A program made the translations under genes and the position numbers. Of a stretch of DNA of 64,000 bases, positions 32,331 through 43,509 are shown in pieces; position 1 is the stretch's first letter; each line of letters begins with the position of its first letter. The notes below the pieces were generated by a model, which searched no databases, was not told where the DNA came from, and saw only the letters and a list, made by a program, of their open reading frames with translations. Source of the DNA: Harmothoe impar (Eukaryota > Annelida > Polychaeta > Phyllodocida > Polynoidae); assembly GCA_947462335.1 (NCBI GenBank), contig OX381714.1, positions 38,847,360-38,911,359 on the forward strand, written 5' to 3'.

Positions 32331-33362
32331 TATATGAAGTTTCAATGGTTCTAAGGCGGCTGGGACATGGTTCAATGACGCCTATAATTATTACCTGTGC
32401 GGCCTGAGATGTATAGGGGAGGTTATATATATACAGATCTGCTACGTCACAGTGTGGGCAAACAAAGGCTACACGTGATTAGGTTATCTCACCATGAAAG
32501 TCTCACACCAGGGTCTTTATTTCTAATAGACTTCACTTTTAATTGTCCTTGACCTTGGTTGTAATGATTCCACAGCTTACATCATACAAAATTATATGAC
32601 ACGTATTCCATCATATTTATCCCACATATTAGAAAGGCATATCTAGCTATTAGCACAGTACAAGTTATGACTACCTGAATCATGGTGCATATACCTAGAG
32701 GTCACAGTCCAGTGGTTTGTTTGCCCACTACACCTCCCATAATTATAAATGGAAATAATCAAGTGTATGTAACCTTCCCTATACCAAGGTTCCTTAGTAG
32801 TGGGAACCATTTCTTGATCTGGTAACTGGCGAGATAAGCACTGATACTGCAATCACAATGGGTACAAGCTGTTACATAATGCCCCTAAGAATTCCGCAGT
32901 AAAAGCCATGGAGTTATCTCATTGGTCGATAACTCAACCAGCTACACGCCTATAGGGGAGATTCAAGTTGTAGATTGCACCTAATAATAGAACTGTGTGA
33001 GCAAACAAACACCATGTGCTTGTTGTGACGATCCTATACATCTCAGGCCGCTCACTTTTGCCCAGGTCCTTTGAGTGAGACTTTTCTTTTCAAAAACATG
33101 GTATACTCAAGAGAGATGAATGTCCACCGCCCCCCCCCCCCACTTGTTAGAAAATGACCACTCCCTAATGAAAGTCTACCTTGGTTGTTTTGTGGTGAAA
33201 GGGCTCACCTCAGACGACCTGGTCTTGTCTACCTTGCATATCATGACTTGTAGTGACCTCTGGGTGGGATCTACTATGCTGTGGGCGGGATCTACTATGC
33301 AAAACGGTGAAAGGTCACCCAAAACGGCCAGCAATGGCGGACAAACCCACGTATACACTGTT
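32331..33362. other. Gene-free DNA in the insertion upstream of copy c
   Basis: No gene supported. A short C-run occurs at 33130-33140. The 131-codon frame at 33120-33515 crosses the boundary with the duplicated segment and has no family features. Confidence 0.45.
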
Positions 33363-35836
33363 CCTTTAAGGACATGTAAAACAGATTTGGGGCTGTTCGG
33401 AGGTTGCTGGTCAAATACGTCACCCAGTCAAATACATCACGTTTTGCACCTGCATCACTTTGGTGAGACAGAGCAGGGTGAGATTCACCTCCACAACTTC
33501 GTCTGTACCATGTGACACCACCAGGACGAAGGTATTCAGGTAGGTGTTTGTCAGGTACTAAGGTGTGTCCAGAATTTAGGCCTGTGGCTGGTCCTAATAC
33601 GGGGCAAGGTCAAGGCCAAGTGAGAACATACCCAGACCATGGACTCGCATAAGTCCTCAGTTGTTTGAACTTATTGAGACACCTTCAGTGTGAAAACACT
33701 GTTAAATATATTGGATTTGTGCCAACATATTTTTAAAGTAACTGTAGCTTTTTTCGGCTTCGTCAATTGACTTGTCGGTAGCATTTTAGGGTGTAAAAAA
33801 CTTCCTGTTAGGGATAGTATTGATATTGGGGGTAGACTTGCACTGCATGTTGGTCAGTGTCAGTCTTGGTCAGAATGGTGCAATATGCTTTGATATTGCT
33901 AGAGAGAGGGGGTTTCTGAGTCTGAGGGATCTCATTCCTCCTATTCTATATTGGTCACCCTTCCTAGTGAGAGAAGGGTGTGAAGTTGTGGAAAACCATG
34001 TGTGTGTGATAACTCACACATGGGCTTCTGGTTTGTGTCGCGGTCATGCGACTAGCACCAGAGTGCAATACATTGGGAATCATTTTTTGGTGAAAATGTC
34101 TCACTCTCGCAGGCCTAATATCTGCCCTCCTCTGTTGGTTTGATGCATAGTCTCCTCGGTACCCGGGTGGGGGTCCTGAAAATAGCCTAAAAATAGGTGA
34201 CGTCATTTGTGAATGTTCCCTTGTGGTGCCAGGTAACATGCACTTATTAGCCTAATAGATAGATGCTGGTACTGCACAGACAGTGAGTCGTGAGCATACA
34301 CAAGGTGATGCCAATTACTTCCAGGACTGCCAAGGTAAGCAGTACAGATTAGGTTTTTGAATTTGCCAAAATCATTTTCAAAAAACACTTTTATTCAAAA
34401 TACAGGTGAGGCATTCCCAGCCATTCATTATTCATTATAATTACATTCTGATTTGGTTAATGTGGTAATATGAATAATCAAAGGATGCAATATGTTACAT
34501 CATGTCCAGTCCAAACGATAATACATGGGACGTATTACAGGTCATACCAATTGGTAAGTTTGCTGCATTAAACAAAGAGAAAACGGTACACCCAGCAAAT
34601 CATGGCCACACTTTTCCAGCCTCACAAATTTAGCTTACAGGTTGCCCAATTTGGTCCAAATAATAATACATGTGATGTATTACAGGTCATACCAATTGGC
34701 AAGTTTGCTGCATTGAACAAAGAGAAAAAAGTACACCCCAGCAAATCGTGGCCACACTTTTCCAGCCTCACAAATTTGGCTTACAGGTTGCAAAATTTGG
34801 TCATGACCAAATTTCACCAAAGTTGCTGAATCACAGGAATCACAAAGTACAGGAATTGAGTAAGTAGGTGCTACCCATGATCACAGCTTTCTGATGGTAT
34901 TTGGCATACTTTAGTCTTTTTTGGTGATGGGTTTTGCCAGAAATAATGCTCCTGGCTATCCAATGCTGCAGCACTATATATCTGAAATCCCCCTGGCTAC
35001 TGTGTGATATTCCCCATAGCAATGTCATGTTACTGGAAAGTATGAAGGCAGCAGATATTCTAGCTCTGTATCAATGTAAATTAATCAGGAATACTTGAGA
35101 AAAAATATATTGATTAGTCTGGGCCCGCATCATGATCACCAAGCATCACGGTGACTAAGTACATTGTGCATTAAAGCACTAAGTGGCCCTTGAAGGGTTA
35201 ACCCTCCAACATTGGTCCTTTTAGAGACTCCATGTTATACTTGACTAACATTTGTCTCTTCTCCGAGGAAATAGGATCAAATAATTTTTTTTGTCCACTG
35301 CTTTCTCAATGGCCAGGGAGCAATACACATCTTTTAATTACCTCTTTCAAATAAAGGTGGCCTTAGTTACCCCCTAAGCCTTGTGACAATGGCTAGCCCA
35401 CAGCATGGCATTGAGCTGGGAGTCCAAAACTGGGATCAGACGGGTCTTTAATGTCAGGGGGCCAAGGGACCAAGAGTCTCAGGGGCAATTAGCAATGCAC
35501 GTTAAGTGGGTAATTTACCTTTCTTTCTACAAGTGCCACTTTGCAACACTTAACCTAGCCAAAAGTCTTTCAATTGTAGTTTTATGCCAAATCTTTTTTA
35601 CTCCTACATTATGACAATTACCACAGGGATATATACCTATATACCGAACCCTGTCCTGTGATAGAACTCAGTGCACAGGCAAATTATGTACAAGGACTTG
35701 GAACATGGTAAGAGAAGCATGAGGAAAATCAGACCTGAATTTTATTTCAGATTCGGCCAAAACCTGCATCTCGACATTGTCAGGAGGAAAGCGCCAGTTC
35801 AATTTCTAAATTGCATTCACTGAAGAACAAGGCAAC
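33363..35836. repeat. Upstream region of copy c, paralogous to 19245-23025
   Basis: Collinear with the DNA before copy a with several deletions: the right arm of the foldback and the left half of the 21849 MITE are missing, and a 130-150-bp stretch (34536-34805) is tandemly duplicated. GGCCCTTGAAGGGTTAA near 35188-35204 resembles a piggyBac-like MITE end. No gene before the start at 35837. Confidence 0.8.
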
Positions 35837-36841
35837 ATGAAGAATGAGGGAAGATCCAAGTGTCCACAGCTAACTGGTTGCTTATTTGCCTTGGTCAACC
35901 TAACATTAATTGCTTTGTCCTCTTGCTGCACTCAAGCTCTGCGGGGAGCCATCCCAGACTTCCAGCTGTCAGTGACACGCTCACTGTTACAATCTATTGC
36001 CTACATCACCAGTGGGAAACTTATTGGAGCTGACTTCAACATCAACAAAGACACTTTTCCTGGGATTCTCGCTCTAGGTGCGTCATGCATGGTATTTAAC
36101 GTGGGATTGTATGGAGCCACAACTTATTTACCGTTAAGTGAGGTTGAGTGCCTTGTGACAATGACAAGCCTGCTCTTTACTTTATTCTTCAGTAAAATCT
36201 TCCAGACAGAGATAACAAAGATAAATGTAGTATCAGCCTCTGTGTGTGTAGGTGGTGTTCTCCTGGTGGCACAGCCCCACTGGTTGTTTAAAGGATATCA
36301 TGTTGAATCAGCATCAGAATCTAAGGTTTCTAAGTTTATTCACCCAACAAATGATTCGAGTCAATATGAAGTACTTAGTACAAGTAACATGTTTAAGGGT
36401 TATTCACTAGCCATTATTGGAGGTGCTGGTACAGGCTTACTGTGTAGTGTAACTGGAAGAGTTGCTCTTGAACCAATCGTCAAAGCTTCCTATGCAGCAG
36501 CTATCTGCCTGGGTAGTTCAGTGGTATTCATTTTTTATATGGAAGACCCTGTATTAGTCATGGATGTAAGTCAGGCCATGTTGGTGTTTGGACAAGCTGC
36601 ATTAAATGTAGTGTCATTCTTCATATTCTTCCACGCAGGGAACTACATTATTGGGCCAGCTCTATCACTGGTCTTCAGTTTTTCTGTGATAACAATGCTA
36701 ATATGTCAGTACACCATCATGCATTCTATCAAACCAGGGAACTACAACTGGATTGAGGTACTTGGGTGTCTTATTATTGTCTCTGGTGCAAACATTCAAG
36801 CTGTAGTGGACATGCTAATAAGAAAGGCACAAGCTAATTAG
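35837..36841 (+). CDS. SLC35G-like transporter, copy c (DMT/EamA fold)
   Basis: An intact single-exon ORF of 334 aa with the ATG at the same place as in copy a. Overall layout is the same: two five-helix halves, AQPHWLF at the end of the first, GPALSLVFSFSVI and WIEVLGCLIIVSG at the end of the second. About 30 residue differences from copy a concentrate in the hydrophilic loop between the halves (HVESASESKV versus HFESASVSKV) and in a few helix positions. The C-terminus is three residues longer (RKAQAN). AATAAA follows at 36849-36854. Both copies remain open, so both may be functional; substrate unknown. Confidence 0.8.
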   Translation: MKNEGRSKCPQLTGCLFALVNLTLIALSSCCTQALRGAIPDFQLSVTRSLLQSIAYITSGKLIGADFNINKDTFPGILALGASCMVFNVGLYGATTYLPLSEVECLVTMTSLLFTLFFSKIFQTEITKINVVSASVCVGGVLLVAQPHWLFKGYHVESASESKVSKFIHPTNDSSQYEVLSTSNMFKGYSLAIIGGAGTGLLCSVTGRVALEPIVKASYAAAICLGSSVVFIFYMEDPVLVMDVSQAMLVFGQAALNVVSFFIFFHAGNYIIGPALSLVFSFSVITMLICQYTIMHSIKPGNYNWIEVLGCLIIVSGANIQAVVDMLIRKAQAN

Positions 36842-36897
36842 TTGACACAATAAATCTAAGTTTAAGGTAGGTGGCTGCATTTAACAACACCTTCCTA

Positions 36898-37128
36898 TAG
36901 GTCAGACTCCACAACCGCTACACAGCTACTTGCGAAACAGAGCGTTCTTTTAGCTCCTTTGTTCTACCATATTTTGCCCTATTTTGCTGTGTTTAGCCCT
37001 GAATGTGGCCCTGTTCCTGGGGACATTCAGGACGACATTCAGGGCAAACGAAATATGGTAAATCAAAAGGACCTAAAAGAATGCTGTGTTTTGCACCAAG
37101 CAGTTTTGCCCTAGTGGAGTTTGGTCTA
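36898..37128. mobile_element. Hairpin MITE, first of a tandem pair
   Basis: Ends TAGGTCAGACTCC and GGAGTTTGGTCTA are inverted repeats. The interior folds back too (TTTTAGCTCCTTTG with its mirror near 37060). Absent from the equivalent place after copy a. Confidence 0.7.
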
Positions 37129-37139
37129 TTGTGACAATA

Positions 37140-37348
37140 TAGCTCGGACTCCACTAGGGAGACACAACTAGCATTTAGGTCCTTTCTTTCACCCTAAATG
37201 TCACCCTGAATGTTCCTGGGAACAGGACAACAATCAGGGAGAAATGAGGCGAAATGAGGCGAAATAAAGCAAATTATTCAAAACAAAACATAAAGAAAGA
37301 TCGCCTCTTTTCGCAGGTACCTGTGTCGCCCTAGTGGAGTCTGGCCTA
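37140..37348. mobile_element. Hairpin MITE, second of a tandem pair
   Basis: Ends TAGCTCGGACTCCACTAGGG and CCCTAGTGGAGTCTGGCCTA are inverted repeats related to those of the neighbour 11 bp away. Either two insertions of one family or one composite unit with outer and inner ends. Confidence 0.7.
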
Positions 37349-37381
37349 TTCTGTGCAAATGGCATGCACAAACAATGCACA

Positions 37382-38588
37382 CCCAGCTAGCAAAACTTGT
37401 AGTTAATCACGTCATCTCTACATCTTTTCTCAATAGATATTTACTACATTTGGTTACGTCGTATTCTTAGCCTCATTACGTCCTATATGCAAATGGTTTA
37501 GACATCATTCTTCAGACGTCTTTTCAATGTAACATGATAATACTAATATGACCTACTTTGAAAGATTTGAAAGACATCAGGAAGATGCGATATAAAGACG
37601 TAAGTAAGTGGAATAATTGTAACATTGTGTGAGGGGGGTATATATTCCAAAATCATTTTAATTGTGGTATGAATTTATTTCATAAATAAGATGCCAGATT
37701 CAAACACATTTTAGACATCATGAAAAGACATGTGTCTAACATCTACCCTACACCTAGAGTAAGATTTCTCCATCATAAGTAGGTAACATCGAAGGCAATT
37801 GATTTAATCAGCGTATTATGCCAGTAGACATCACCAATATTCCTGCAGAGACTTAGAACATTGATCCTAGCACAGTGGCCAAGATGTGATGTCAGCTCAT
37901 GGTCAGTCTATGGGATTTGAATAGATTTAGCGACCACAGAAAAGGTGTGCTTGTGTTAGTCTCTTGGTTCTCCCATTAATAATTATTCTATAGAAACAAA
38001 AATGATAGATCATACATGCCAGGCAAAAAGTTATTCAAGTTTCATCTTATATGTAAATTCATTGTGTTGAATAGATACTAATTTATGGTGAAACTACTAC
38101 CAATGTAGATTGTATTCTATTGATATTGGCAGAGGGAGACATCTTGTGCCAAAAGTGTGAACTATTTGAGAGCTAAAGAACAGATGTCTTATAGATGTCA
38201 TAATCTGACAAGATAAAGATGCACTACATATGTAAAGTATGCATAATGTTGATGTCAAAGCTATTATGTCATTTTAACATGCACCTTAGGGCATGAATTT
38301 GACATTAATGTTTTATGTGTATAATTTCTCGAAAAAAAGATGTGATATTCTGATCCAAATTTAATCACTTGTTACATCAAATAATGACCACATAGATATG
38401 TATGGATGCTATCAAATGGTTATGTCTCTTTCTAATTGCCATTTAGATGTAAACAATACATCAGTTTCCTGTCAAACTGCTATGTACAAGGATTTACTCC
38501 CTTGAGACGTCATGATCAGGTCATTTTCACGTATCAACGTGAATATGACCAGTAAAAGATGTGCTTTTTACATAAGGTGCTAGCTGGG
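37382..38588. mobile_element. Candidate 1.2-kb TIR element
   Basis: CCCAGCTAGCA at 37382-37392 is exactly mirrored by TGCTAGCTGGG at 38578-38588. The interior is AT-rich and full of AGACGTC/GATGTC words; no ORF. No target duplication was identified, so the class is unknown. Confidence 0.4.
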
Positions 38589-38639
38589 GCAGTGGCAGGA
38601 AAACCAGATACTAACGTTTATAAATACCTTTGGAGAGTT

Positions 38640-41200
38640 TACATATATAATGTGCACAACACCAGAGATTCAAACACACATATCAACACTTTATACATAC
38701 AGCTCTAGATTTTGTTCATTATCCCATTCTCCGTTTTTAATTCAATATTCAATTTCAATGTTTTATCACCAATTTGTGAGCATAATATTAACAATGATAA
38801 TGTCAATGGTATAGATAACTAAATTACTCTTGGATATCAACAGCCTTTTACATAATATATTAGTGACATATGTCACCGACAGTAGCACTTCATAGTTATC
38901 TGACAAGATACTCTCAGTCATTAGACACTCACGATCAAGTATTAATGATTACCAGCACTTTCTCAACAATATGTATATCCTTTGAAAGTGTACATGGATA
39001 GGTGGCAGCACCAACTGAACAGAGCTAACAGCCTATGTTCTGGGGTCTCTTGGACCTATTGCGTTTTACTGTATTATTAAGGCACCCTGGGTCGGACAGA
39101 CACCTTGAGTCAGACACCATTGGCTCTGCATTACACAGTCAATACATACAATACACCTGTCCTGTCAGCTTTAGTTGAAACCTGAGATGTTTTCCTTCCA
39201 AATAATACAATATGCTACATTTTAGCCACGTCATGCTTGGCCTTATGACTGCCTGAACGTGGGGTGTTCTTGCCATATTTTCAAGATGAAAGTCAAGTAT
39301 AAGTGGGAAAACTGGTTTCCTTGTTCAATCAATGCTGACTTTCCCTTCAAAGTTACACCATTCCCATAGATACTAATTGTGAGATATGTATTTTCCGTGA
39401 AGGTTTGGGTCAATAAATGAAAATAAATTACCCACAATTCTTTGCAAAAGGAGGTTTCATCTCAGCATCTAATTGCACCTAAAGTCGGACGCTAAGTATA
39501 CCCAGAGTCGGACACCAAATAAGACATGAATAAGGAAGTAAATATATGTATGTATACTTTCAGAACTTTCTTTTTGTCACATTCATCAAAATGTTTATTG
39601 ATATTAAGCTTATAGTATCCGATATAAGTGAAAGTCTGTATATTGACTAACTACAGGAAAATGAAAGTGGATAATATTTTCCCATTCCAGTCCTTTCCCT
39701 CAGCATGTCATATAACTCGGCTCATTGTTGCCTATTGTGCTCCATTAGGAATTCCATCGTTGAGTTGACTTTGATGCCACTCTTATATATATATATATAC
39801 TAAACGTATTCTAAATTACTCCTCATACAGCCAAGTATACCTACTATACCAATTAAAGGAGATGGTGTCCGACTCTAGGATCATCTCTAGCATGAAGTGT
39901 CCGACTTTAGGTTCATTTGAATCTTTTGAGATCAACATATTAGGTGTAGATTTATTCCTGTTTAAATTACGATATTTAATACGATTCCCTCAGGGACATC
40001 AACTGCCAGATATAATGTGTTCTCTGATGTCTCTCATATAGCAATTGGCATCCTTTCAATAGGTCAATTTCAACAGCCAAAGATGGTCGCCTATTCATTA
40101 ACCAGGAGTGTCCGAAACGGGTGCCTTTACCCTAGTAGGATGTTAATTTTTTTTCTTAATCCCACAACATATGTAACTATGTACCAGAGTGGACTGCACA
40201 TGAAAACCATTTTTTTACTATTAAACTAACCAAAAATATGTTAGTCAATTTGCCAAGGTTTGGGGAACATTGATGATTTTTCCTCATTTTTTGTCATTGT
40301 TTTAAACTCATCATGCTAACTACTTATCAGGTGTATGTGCATAGATCACCTGATGTACACCTGTTAATTCTAAATAAATTGTCAAACTTACTGAACTTGT
40401 CTGGTTTTGTGTGACATATTAACATTAATCTAGTATTATTTTAAACCTAAATTTAGACTGCTGAGAGCACATAGCCCTCAGTGCATGCCTGTTTTTGAAA
40501 TCTCTAGTTTTGGACTCTCGCAATATAGTGGGATGAGACCCTGAGCAGTCTGGTGACCTTAGATACTAGCAGCTTAAAAAGCACTCCAAATAATGTACAG
40601 TTTAAGTATATTTGAAATAATCCTGGATATTACTTCATTTAACATAGTTTAGTATCCATGGTATGTTTACTTCTAAGCTCCTGATTATTCATCTATAAAG
40701 GGTCTTATTGATTGCAATGGAGGCAATCTAAATTTAGGGTAATATTATTCTGCACATGATGCTGTACCTATGCATGTTCAAGCCATCATATCTCATACTA
40801 AAACTAAGTTAAAGTGTTCAATTGCCATATCTTGTGGACATGCTTGTGTTTAAACGTGTCCTTGGTGCAGCAAAAGGGTTTTAGGCCAGCCAACCACAAT
40901 GAACACGTCCAGGAAAAAATCATGCAAATGAAGATGACAGTCTTGTATCTGCTACGTGTTCTAGATGGCGATCTCCCGATGAGACATATATCTGCAAGTT
41001 GATCCTTGCACTTATAGGCTTGAGGCTACTCCTGTCAATCCTGTCACTTTCAGGTGCCGTACATATCTCCCACCCGGTCATTCCTTATAAGTAGTTGCTC
41101 AGTGAATATGGGGAAATGTTGACTTCAAGAAGCTCCTCCACCATTTTCCTCTCACATCACTCCAATCGTCTTCTCTGTATGAAATAAATCCAAGAGAATG
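38640..41200. repeat. Downstream module, copy 3 (carrying a TIR element)
   Basis: Third copy of the module, starting with ACACCAGAGATTCAAACAC and reaching the TCCAATCGTCTTCTCTGTATG word near 41160. It is interrupted by the element at 39080-40126. Homology to the sequence after module copy 1 resumes at about 47355, beyond the Ngaro element. Confidence 0.85.
39080..40126. mobile_element. 1.05-kb TIR element, possible Harbinger-like MITE
   Basis: AGGCACCCTGGGTCGGACA at the left end and TGTCCGAAACGGGTGCCT at the right end are inverted, and TTA flanks both sides (39077-39079, 40127-40129), consistent with the 3-bp TWA duplication of PIF/Harbinger. Subterminal repeats of GTCGGACACC recur inside. 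Module copies 1 and 2 lack it; about 45 bp present in those copies are missing here, so an adjacent deletion accompanied or followed insertion. No transposase ORF. Confidence 0.7.
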
Positions 41201-41347
41201 ATAGTCAGACACTATTAGACACTACACGCTTCTTTCACATTTGGATGATGACTTTAATACTGTTAAAGGTGTAGATTTTTGACTGAGATATATCAGCCAA
41301 GTCATGATAGCCAACTAGGAGAGCACTGTTTTTAATTATGATGAATA
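41201..41347. other. Short host stretch before the Ngaro element
   Basis: Unique AT-rich DNA ending in ATGATGAAT where the first direct repeat begins. Confidence 0.5.
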
Positions 41348-41350
41348 ATC

Positions 41351-41820
41351 CAAGAGCCAACACTTTCTAGTTTGCACATATATTTTATTATTCAACTGAA
41401 CAAAAGGAATAACAAAATATAACATGTCGTCTTACTATCAGCGACATGAACTGATTAGATACGTAGATCAATCAGGATAATTGAGGTAATTGCATGTTAA
41501 TACTAACATGTTAGAAATGGTGACATGGTAATGACGTGTTATGCAATGCTTAATTCTAATACATCTTATGCAGTTTACAAATTTATTTCTTGGTCATGTT
41601 TATCATTATCCTATCAGTATTAATAATACTTATTAAATGTAGGGTGGGAGGGTGGACGAAAAAGGTAGGTCCGACCAGTAGGAGGGTAAGTGTAATAGTG
41701 CGGGGTTTCGCGGGGAATTGACAGGTAGACGCTTGCATACTAATGAGATGACGTCAGAGCGTGCAGGTGGGGGGAGAGTGAGGCCTGGATTATCCGGCAA
41801 TTATGAATTGCCGCGCAATC
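41351..41820 (-). repeat. 470-bp tandem unit 1 of the split direct repeat
   Basis: Starts CCAAGAGCC-like and ends GCGCAAT(C). No difference from unit 2 was noticed by eye. It contains the palindrome GGCAATTATGAATTGCC near its right end. Confidence 0.95.
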
Positions 41821-42290
41821 CAAGAGCCAACACTTTCTAGTTTGCACATATATTTTATTATTCAACTGAACAAAAGGAATAACAAAATATAACATGTCGT
41901 CTTACTATCAGCGACATGAACTGATTAGATACGTAGATCAATCAGGATAATTGAGGTAATTGCATGTTAATACTAACATGTTAGAAATGGTGACATGGTA
42001 ATGACGTGTTATGCAATGCTTAATTCTAATACATCTTATGCAGTTTACAAATTTATTTCTTGGTCATGTTTATCATTATCCTATCAGTATTAATAATACT
42101 TATTAAATGTAGGGTGGGAGGGTGGACGAAAAAGGTAGGTCCGACCAGTAGGAGGGTAAGTGTAATAGTGCGGGGTTTCGCGGGGAATTGACAGGTAGAC
42201 GCTTGCATACTAATGAGATGACGTCAGAGCGTGCAGGTGGGGGGAGAGTGAGGCCTGGATTATCCGGCAATTATGAATTGCCGCGCAATC
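41821..42290 (-). repeat. 470-bp tandem unit 2 of the split direct repeat
   Basis: An extra copy relative to the usual Ngaro arrangement, apparently identical to unit 1. A third, partial copy (42291-42534) runs into the end of the recombinase ORF. Confidence 0.95.
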
Positions 42291-42522
42291 CAAGAGCCAA
42301 CACTTTCTAGTTTGCACATATATTTTATTATTCAACTGAACAAAAGGAATAACAAAATATAACATGTCGTCTTACTATCAGCGACATGAACTGATTAGAT
42401 ACGTAGATCAATCAGGATAATTGAGGTAATTGCATGTTAATACTAACATGTTAGAAATGGTGACATGGTAATGACGTGTTATGCAATGCTTAATTCTAAT
42501 ACATCTTATGCAGTTTACAAAT

Positions 42523-43509
42523 TTATTTCTTGGCAAACACATCTCGTAATAGATTTGGGACTGGATTGAACATGTGCGTGGGGGCGTATGAGTGGACTGC
42601 CGCTGATGACCAGTGTCCATGTTCTTTAACCTGTTGTATTGTCGCCCCGGCCAGGGCTGCGGTCTGACTAGCCCCTCGTCTGACGGAGTGGGGTGTGAAT
42701 TGTCTCGCCCCAGGAATAGCAGCCGCCGCCAGGGCCTTGCGTAATGAGCCCATTAGATTGGCGGTGGTCAGAGGCATGTAATTTGAGTGTTTGATGAAAG
42801 CGGGGGCGTCCGGGCCAGCCGGCACGCGCCTTACCATGTCTGTGTACTGCCTGACCGGGCAGTAGGAGGGGGCACCCGGTATGGGATTTACAGTTAAGCA
42901 CAGCGGGGGGTCTTTTGTAGAGTGAGTCTTTGATGAGTGTATCACTACTAAGAGCCCAGTAGGCGTCTCTATAATGTCCTTTCGCCTTAGGGTATGGTCA
43001 GATCCCCAATCAGTGGAAGGGGTAACTGACACATTGCTCTGTCTTACAAAGGTGAAGAAAGCCAATGAAAGGGCTGCCCCGGCCACGAAACCGTCGGGCT
43101 TACATGATTGCATAATCGGGATTATCTTAACAATGTGGTGTGGTAATAATGGTGGAGCCTGTCTGGGTACATGCGTACTTAGATTGGCCGCCCCTTTGGT
43201 GACCTGACGGGGAAGTAAATGGTTGAACGCTGAGGCGTCGGCCGGGAGGAGTTCTACATATATACGAGCTCTAGACATATAGTTTTTAACAGCGCCTATG
43301 CTTTTCATGGTGTTGGCGAGGTATTGTACATACATAGTGACAATCTGAGGAGTAATGTTGAAAGGTGATACATTGATACCTGCTAAGAAAGTGAGAAACT
43401 TATCACGTTGTCTCTCCCTGTTTACTCTAGTTGAATCACTTATTGCTGACTGTAAGGTGAGTCTGGCCTGAAGGTATAACGGATGGGCGGCCAGATCTGT
43501 AAGAGACAA
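42523..43509 (-). CDS. Tyrosine recombinase of the Ngaro-type element
   Basis: This 328-residue frame carries the full tyrosine recombinase set: first Arg in FFTFVRQSN, Lys in HSSKTHS, HSVRRG (HxxR), GHW and the nucleophile Tyr in VHSYAP near the C-terminus. The N-terminal region (SDSTRVNRERQRDKFLTFL) resembles the SAM-like core-binding domain. The enzyme would insert the circular cDNA. There is no ATG at the beginning: the frame starts directly after the TAA (43510-43512) that ends the RNase H frame, in the same register, and the first internal Met is about 59 residues in. Expression might depend on stop readthrough, or the stop may be a mutation. Confidence 0.93.
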   Translation of the reverse strand: MSLTDLAAHPLYLQARLTLQSAISDSTRVNRERQRDKFLTFLAGINVSPFNITPQIVTMYVQYLANTMKSIGAVKNYMSRARIYVELLPADASAFNHLLPRQVTKGAANLSTHVPRQAPPLLPHHIVKIIPIMQSCKPDGFVAGAALSLAFFTFVRQSNVSVTPSTDWGSDHTLRRKDIIETPTGLLVVIHSSKTHSTKDPPLCLTVNPIPGAPSYCPVRQYTDMVRRVPAGPDAPAFIKHSNYMPLTTANLMGSLRKALAAAAIPGARQFTPHSVRRGASQTAALAGATIQQVKEHGHWSSAAVHSYAPTHMFNPVPNLLRDVFAKK

